Below, piece after piece: positions 58,211-64,000 of a stretch of DNA of 64,000 nucleotides. This stretch comes from Prunus persica (Eukaryota > Streptophyta > Magnoliopsida > Rosales > Rosaceae). The stretch lies in contig NC_034009.1 of NCBI RefSeq assembly GCF_000346465.2, positions 26,911,643-26,975,642 on the forward strand. The letters are read 5' to 3'. Below the pieces are notes generated by a model. The model had not been told where the DNA came from, made no database searches, and saw only the letters and a list, made by a program, of their open reading frames with translations. Each line of letters starts with the position of its first letter. Positions within the stretch are counted from its first letter, which is position 1. The position numbers were made by a program, and so were the translations under genes.

Positions 58211-58689
58211 TATAGATATTAATCAAATTAAATGCTTCATGAAGATCAAAGGTCATTTACCGGGCCTATAAGGATATGCCGGGCTCGATCGTTGTCAGGC
58301 CTTTTTTTTTTTTTTTTTTCCATCTTTTGTTATAAATATGTTTTTGGTTTTTAGCTATTAAGTGCTTATTTTATTTTAACATTTCAGGAAATCTAGTAAG
58401 ATAATTACTTTTCTCCACATATGTTCTAATAAACATAATAATCAAAATGCTTGATATGTTTATTAAGTCATAAAATTTTCATCAGGATTGATAATTACTT
58501 TCCTCCGCATATTTTCTAAGAACTATAAGAACAAAAAAACTTATATGTCTATTGAGTCAAAAAAGTTTGGTAAGTATGTACAATTTCTTTCCTCCATATA
58601 AGTTGTAATGACCATTACAACAATTAATTTTTTTTTCTTCTAATGATTAAACTACAAAAAGGTGTCACTCATCGGTTCTTCATGTTGCC

Positions 58690-59410
58690 TATCGCAATTT
58701 GGTGCATATATTCCTGAACATGTAATAGTATAATACTAGCAACAACAAAAAAATGATAACAACCCCAATGAGGTTGAAGACTATGGATATGGTAGACTCC
58801 TCTCTTTCCTATTTGTTAAGGACATGACCAATGTTTGAATTGCAGTTCTTCAGACAGACAACTGTTTTGAGTGAAGCACAATTCTGGAAAACTTTACAAA
58901 GAATTGGGTACTTTGCCGGTCCGTAGGTTAGACGAGACATTGAACACCTTCAGATTGGGAAGCCTCAGGAAGGAAATGGAACCAGAGAAACGGTTAACGT
59001 CGAGCTAAAGAGTGAGCATATTGGTCAAATGATTGAGCCTCCACGGAATCTTGCCCGAGAACTTGTTGTAGGACATATTGAGTCGGTGAGGATTAAAAAA
59101 TAAGTTATGATGAAGGGAAAGTAGCGGAATAACTAGTTGTGGGAGAGGAAAATAATTTGGAGTGTTGTGAGGTTAGAAAGGTTGGAAAATGGCACTAAGA
59201 AGTAGTTCCCCTTAAGATTGAAAACTCAAAGGTTATCCAACAATGTTAGTGGCTCGAAAGAATCGTGTCGACTGAGATCTTCCCAATTGAGGCTCCATAC
59301 CTGGTGGTTTTTATTTTACAAAACTCCGAACTAGCGGCAAAAGTCGGTGCTCTTATAACAATTGGTGAGCCTCTTGGATGTGTATGTCCTTGATTTAAAA
59401 ACAAGTAAAG
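58690..59410 (-). pseudogene. LRR receptor-like N-terminal part, copy 2 (module A)
   Basis: Closely similar to 60120-60835. Shows LDNLXVXNLKGNXFL, NLTTLQIIFLSHN, NPHRLXMSYNKFSGKIPWRL, LTNMLTL then LDVNRFSGSISFLRLPNLKV and FNVSSN, with stops. It ends in the YHIHSLQPHWGC tail. Confidence 0.65.
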
Positions 59411-59960
59411 GTTGAGCGATGATGATGGAGATGAGAAAAAAAAAATTAAAGAAGTTGATTAAATTTTGTACACAGAGAATATATATATCATTTGAACTAG
59501 TGAGAAGTTAAAGTTGAACAATAAAGCTTATGGAGAAGGTAAAGTTGCGGAAAAATTTGTTGTAGGAGATAATGATGAGTTGGAGAGCAGTGAGATTGAA
59601 AAGGTATGAACAAGAGTTTAGAGCAATAATATAGTGGGTATTGCTATTGTTGAGGGAGAGAAGTCGAGTATTGCCATTGTTGAGGGAGAAAAGTCAAGGG
59701 TTTTATTATTTATATGATTAAGATAGCAGTGAGGTTGTAGAGGTCAATAATGGGGCGTGAGAGGTTGTTCCATGAGAGACGAAGAACTTGGAGATAAGCG
59801 AGCGAGGTTATAACCTCGAATGACCTGTGTGGGGTGAGTGAGGGAGAGAAGGTCAGAGGTGAGTGAGTGAGGCATTGAGCTTGTAAAACTTGTAAATGAG
59901 GTATTGTTATGGTTAGTAATCAAATTAAATGCTTCGTGAATATCAAAGGTCATTTTCCGG
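59410..59960 (-). pseudogene. LRR fragment (module B)
   Basis: Minus-strand remnant including SFEVITSLAYLQVLRLSWNN and LIIDLYNLTAIL; other frames are open by chance (59953-59744). Confidence 0.5.
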
Positions 59961-60119
59961 GCCTATATGGGTATGCCGGGCTCGATCGTTGTCGAGTTTT
60001 TTTATATTTTCTATTTATAATCTTTTGTTACATATATGTTTTTGGTTTTTAGCTAATAAGTGCTTATTTTATTTTAACATTTTAGGAAATCTAGTAAGAT
60101 AATTACTATCTGTCTGAAG

Positions 60120-60835
60120 TAACATTTTAGCTAATAAGTGCATATATTCTTGAACATGTAATAGTATAATACTAGCAACAATAAAAAAATGATAACAACC
60201 CCAATGAGAAACTATGGACATGGTAGACTCCTCTCTTTCCCGTTTGTTAAGGGCAGGACCAATGTTTGAATCGCAGTTCTTCAGACAGACAACTGTTTTG
60301 AGTGAAGCACGATTATGGGAAACTTTACAAAGAATTGGGTACTTTGCCGGTCCGTAGGTTAGACGAGACATTGAACTCCTTCAGATTGGGAAGCCTCAGG
60401 AAGGAAATGGAACCAGAGAAACGGTTAACGTCGAGCTAAAGAGTGAGCATATTGGTCAAATGATTGAGCTTCCACGGAATCTCTCCCGATAACTTGTTGT
60501 ATGACAGATTGAGTCGGTGAGGATTAAAAAAATAAGTTATGATGAAGGGAAAGTAGCGGAATAACTAGTTGTGGGAGAGGAAAATAATTTGGAGTGTTGT
60601 GAGGTTAGAAAGGTTGGGAAATGGCACTAAGAAGTAGTTCCCCTTAAGATTGAAAACCCAAAGGTTATCCAACAATGTTAGTGGCTCGAAAGAATCGTGT
60701 AGACTGAGATCTTCCCAATTGAGGCTCCATACCCGGTGGTTTTTGTTTTACAAAACTCCGAACTAGTGGCAAAAGTCGGTAACAATTGGTGAGCCTCTTG
60801 GATGTGTATGTCCTTGATTTGAAAACAAGTACAGG
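60120..60835 (-). pseudogene. LRR receptor-like N-terminal part, copy 3 (module A)
   Basis: Includes PNLSNLTTLQIIFLSHN, LDLSYNKLSGEIPWKLNHLT, LDVNRFSGSISFLRLPNLKE and FNVSSNLRTGKVPNSL with stops in between. Most similar to copy 2, so the last duplication involved these two. Confidence 0.7.
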
Positions 60836-61305
60836 TTGAGCGATGATGATGGAGATGAGAAAAAAAAATTAAAAGAAGTTGATTAAATTTTGTACACAGA
60901 GAATATATATATCATTTGACCTAGTGAGAAGTTAAAGTTGAACAATAAAGCTTATGGAGACAGTAAAGTTACGGGAAAAGTTGTTGTAGGAGATAATGAT
61001 GAGTTGAAAAGCAATGAGATTGAAGAGGTATGAACAAGAATTTAGAGCAATAATATAGTGGGTATTGCCATTGTTGAGGGAGAAAAGTTGAGGGTTTTTT
61101 GATTTATGTGATTAAGATAGCAGTGAGGTTTTAGAGGTCAATAATGTGGCAAGGTTGTTCCATGAGAGACTGAGAACTTGGAGATGAGCGAGCGAGATTA
61201 TGACCTCAAACAACCCGTGTGGGGATAGTAAGGGAGAGCAGTGAAAGGTCAATTATAGGTGAGTGAGTGAGGTATTGAGTTTGTAAAACTTTTAAATGAG
61301 GTGTT
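60835..61305 (-). pseudogene. LRR fragment (module B)
   Basis: Minus-strand remnant with SFEVIISLAHLQVLSLSWNN; broken by stops. Confidence 0.5.
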
Positions 61306-62159
61306 GTATGGGCATGTCGGGCCCGGACGTGGTTGGGCCTTTTTTTTCATAATTTTTTTTTAAAATCTTTTGTTACAATTATGTTTTTTTATTTTTAGCT
61401 AAGAAGTGTTAATTTTATTTTAACATTACAGTATAATTAATTTCCTCCACATAAACTTTAATAATCCTAATAACCAAAATGCTTAATATGTGAGTCATAA
61501 AATTTTCATAAGCATCTACAATTACTTTATTCCACATAAGTTCTAATAACCGTAAAAACCAAAATACTTATACGTCTATTGAGTCATAAAAATTTGGTAA
61601 GCATTTACAATTTTTTTCCCCACATAAGTTAATAACTATGACATCAATTAATTTATTTTCTTTCTAATGATTAAACTTTCAAAAGATGTCACTAAGAGGT
61701 GAGTGAGTGAGGTATTGAGATTGTAATACTTGTAAATGAGGTATTAGTACAAGCATTAATCAAATTAAATGATTCATAAATATCAAAGGTCATTTACCGG
61801 GCTCATATGGGTTTGCCGGGCTCGTTCGTGGTCGGTCCTTTTTTTTTTCCTAATATTTTTTTTCATCTTTCGTTACAAAGATATTTTTGATTTTTAGCTA
61901 ATTAGTGCTAATTTTATTTTAACATTTCAGGAAACTAGTAAGATAATTACTTTTCTCCACATATGTTCTAATAAACATAATAACCAAAATGCTTGATATG
62001 TCTATTTTATGTTCTAATAATCATAAGAATCAAAAAACTTATATGTCTATTGAGTCAAAAAAATTTGGTAAGTATTTCTTTGCTCCACATAAGTTGTAAT
62101 AACTATTACATCAATTAATTTTTTTTCTTTCTAATGATTAAACTATCAAAAGATGTCAC

Positions 62160-62935
62160 TTATCTGTTCTTCATATTGCTTACCGCAATCTGGTGTATAT
62201 ATTCCTGAAGATGTAATAGTATAATACTTGCCCAAAAATGATAGCAACCCCAATAAGGTTGAAGACTATGGACATAGTAGACTCCTCTCTTTCACGATTG
62301 TTGAGGGCAGGATAATGTTTGAATCGTAGTTTTTCATACAGACAGCTGTTTTGGGTGAAGCACGATTCTGGAAAACCCAACAAAGAATTGGGTACTTTGC
62401 CGATCAGTAGGTTAGACGAGACATTGAACAGCTTCAGATTGGAAAGCCTCGGGAAAGAAATGTAACTAGAGAAACGGTTAACGTCGAGCTGAAGAGTGAG
62501 CAGATTGGTCAAATGATTGAGCCTTCACTTAATCATGCCCGAGAACTTGTTGTAGGACAGATCAAGTCGATCGGTGAGGATTGAAAAGTTTTGTTATGAT
62601 GTAGGGAAAGTCGCCGAATAACTAGTTGTGGGAGAGAAAAATGATTTGGAGTCTTGTGAGGTTAGAAGGGTTAGGAATTAGCCATAAGAAGTGGTTCCTC
62701 TTAAGATTGAGAATTCAAAGGTTATCCAACAACGTTAGAGACTCAAAAGAGTCATGTAGACTGAGATCATTCCAATTGAGGCTCCAGACCCAGGGGTTTC
62801 GGTTTTACAAAACTCCCTACTATCTGCAAAAGTCGGTGCTCCTATTCAAATTGGTAAGCCTCTTGGATGTGTCTGCCCTTGATTTGAATGCAAGTAATGA
62901 CTCTAAATCTGGGTTTGATGATGAAGAAAGGCATT
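62160..62935 (-). pseudogene. LRR receptor-like N-terminal part, copy 4 (module A), best preserved tail
   Basis: The open minus frame 62512-62180 reads MTNLLTLQLDVNRFSSYISF, FPRLSNLKLFNVSSNLLIGK, VPNSLLGFPESCFTQNSCLY, then NREREESTMSIVFNLIGVAI and a short hydrophobic end. Further up (62800-62520) lie LLDNLxILNLKRNHFL and LDLSYNKFSGMI remnants with stops. The first LRRs are lost to stops. Confidence 0.7.
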
Positions 62936-62939
62936 AACA

Positions 62940-63300
62940 AGAATTATGAGCAATAATAAAGTGGGTATTGCCATTGTTGACGGAGAGAAGTTGAGTATTG
63001 CTATTGTTGAGGGAGAAAAGTCAAGAGTTTTAGATTTTATGTGATTGAGATAGCAGTGAGGTTGGAGAGGTCAATAATGAGGCCTGATAGGTGGTACCGC
63101 TACAAATTGAGAACTTGGAGATGAGCGAGTGAGGTAATGACCTCGAACGACCCGTGTGGAGAGAATGAGGGAGAGAAGTGAAGGGCCACTTAGAGGTGAG
63201 TGAGTGAGGTATTGAGCTTGTAAAACTTGTAAATGAGGTATTTGCGTAGGCATTAATCAAATTAAATGCTTCATGAATATCAAAAGTCATTTACCGGGCC
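62940..63300 (-). pseudogene. Signal-peptide region of copy 4 and LRR fragment (module B)
   Basis: Contains repeated NFSPSTMAIPTL near 63030-62950 (the TMAI phrase occurs twice or more in each copy) and an LRR remnant GSFEVITSLAHLQVLNL near 63150. Confidence 0.5.
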
Positions 63301-64000
63301 TATATGGGCTTGTCGTCCCCGGCCGTGGTTGGGCCATGTTTTTTTCCTAAATTTCTTTTAATCTTTTGTTACAAATAAGTTTTTTGTTTGTAGCTAATAA
63401 GATAATTACTTTCTTCTACATAAGTTTTAATAATCTTAAGAACCAAAATGCTTGATATGTCTAGAGTCATAAAATTTTCATAAGTATCTACAATTACTTT
63501 CCTTCGCATAAGTTCTAATAACCATAAGAACTAAAAAACTTATATGTATATTGAGTCATAAAAATTTAGTAAGCATTTACAATTTTTTTTTCCTCCACAT
63601 AAGTTGTAATAACCATGACATCAATTAATTTTTTTTCTTTCTAATGATTAAATTACCAAAAGATGTCACTAAGAGGTGAGTGACTGAGGTATTGAGTTTG
63701 TAAAACTTGTAAGTAACGTATTGATGTGGGCATTAATTAAATTAAATGCTTCATGAATATCAATGGTCATTTACTGGGCCTATATGGGTTTGGATGATCG
63801 GGCCTTTTTTTTTAATTATTATTAATATTTTTATCTTTTGTTACAAATTTATTTTTTATTTTTAGTTAATAAGTGCTAATTTTATTTTAACATTTCAGAA
63901 AAACTACTAAAATAATTACTTTCCTTCACATATGTTCTAATAAACGTAAGAACCAAAATGCTTGATATGTCTATTCAGTTATAAAATTTTCGTAAGGATT
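63301..64000. other. Module C intergenic repeat, continues past the window
   Basis: Two copies of the GGGCCTATATGGG..TTTTTTT head (63296 and 63776) with ACAAGTTTTTTATT-type AT-rich bodies. No coding remnant is visible. Confidence 0.6.

Larger units (their letters stand above)
54550..64000 (-). repeat. Tandem array of decayed LRR receptor-like gene modules
   Basis: Three sequence modules alternate. Module A is about 0.75 kb (signal peptide, LRRs, short tail), module B about 0.3-0.5 kb (short LRR piece), module C about 0.3 kb (intergenic, with a GGGCCCGG..TCGGGCC and oligo-T head). The marker GAGGTGAGTGAGTGAGG or a close variant occurs near 55336, 58160, 59855, 61256, 61694, 63193 and 63673, seven copies. 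All coding remnants are on the minus strand. The array runs off the window end. Confidence 0.8.

Noticed and set aside
59744..59953. Minus frames in the array beginning MTFDIHEAFNLI (also 63290-63030)
   Set aside because: They are the wrong frame of LRR remnants; the LRR pattern appears only when shifted by one base.
1..64000. tRNA, rRNA, CRISPR, operon or phage features
   Set aside because: The window is plant nuclear DNA; no intact tRNA or rRNA gene was seen, only tRNA-like SINE heads.

Overview
The window is nuclear DNA of a dicot. It shows split genes with GT-AG introns, AT-rich intergenic DNA, (AT)n microsatellites, and many non-autonomous transposons and solo fragments. The gene complement and the type of LTR element suggest Rosaceae, possibly Prunus or a relative; this is inferred from recalled family resemblance, not a search.

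Layout. 1-770: 5' end of a DNA polymerase lambda gene (minus). 1.26-2.6 kb: a Mutator-like non-autonomous element with an 11-bp target duplication. 4.66-7.6 kb: DEAD-box RNA helicase RH22-like (plus), followed by a decayed duplicate of its last exon. 8.06-9.67 kb: UGT74-type glycosyltransferase (minus). 10.4-17.0 kb: a complete non-autonomous LTR retrotransposon with 5-bp target duplication, a hairpin tandem array, an antisense coiled-coil reading frame and a cluster of TTCnnGAA motifs. 19.66-20.33 kb: GASA/snakin peptide gene (minus). 21.8-26.8 kb: 18-exon plastid-type LRR (RNI-like, EMB2004-like) gene (minus). 27.9 kb: small AGP-like peptide (plus). 28.7-30.8 kb: ILR1-like auxin-conjugate hydrolase (minus). 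31.7-36 kb: remains of hAT and Harbinger transposons. 36.3-37.3 kb: intronless class III peroxidase (plus). 38.07-41.68 kb: DnaJ/ARG1-like gene (minus). 44-48 kb: LTR fragment, hAT N-terminal fragment and a second TIR element. 50.4-51.2 kb: single C2H2 zinc-finger repressor with EAR motif (minus). 54.5 kb to the window end: a tandem array of broken LRR receptor-like genes (minus).

The intact genes are unrelated single-copy genes and do not form a pathway. Several touch hormone or defence biology (auxin-conjugate hydrolysis, gibberellin-responsive GASA, glycosyltransferase, peroxidase, gravitropism-type J protein). Exon joins were worked out by hand from splice sites and phase, and every multi-exon model listed keeps frame through all joins. 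The most unusual item is the LTR element at 10,414-17,007. Its two LTRs differ by a whole block, and it carries a decayed gene on the strand opposite to its own transcription.
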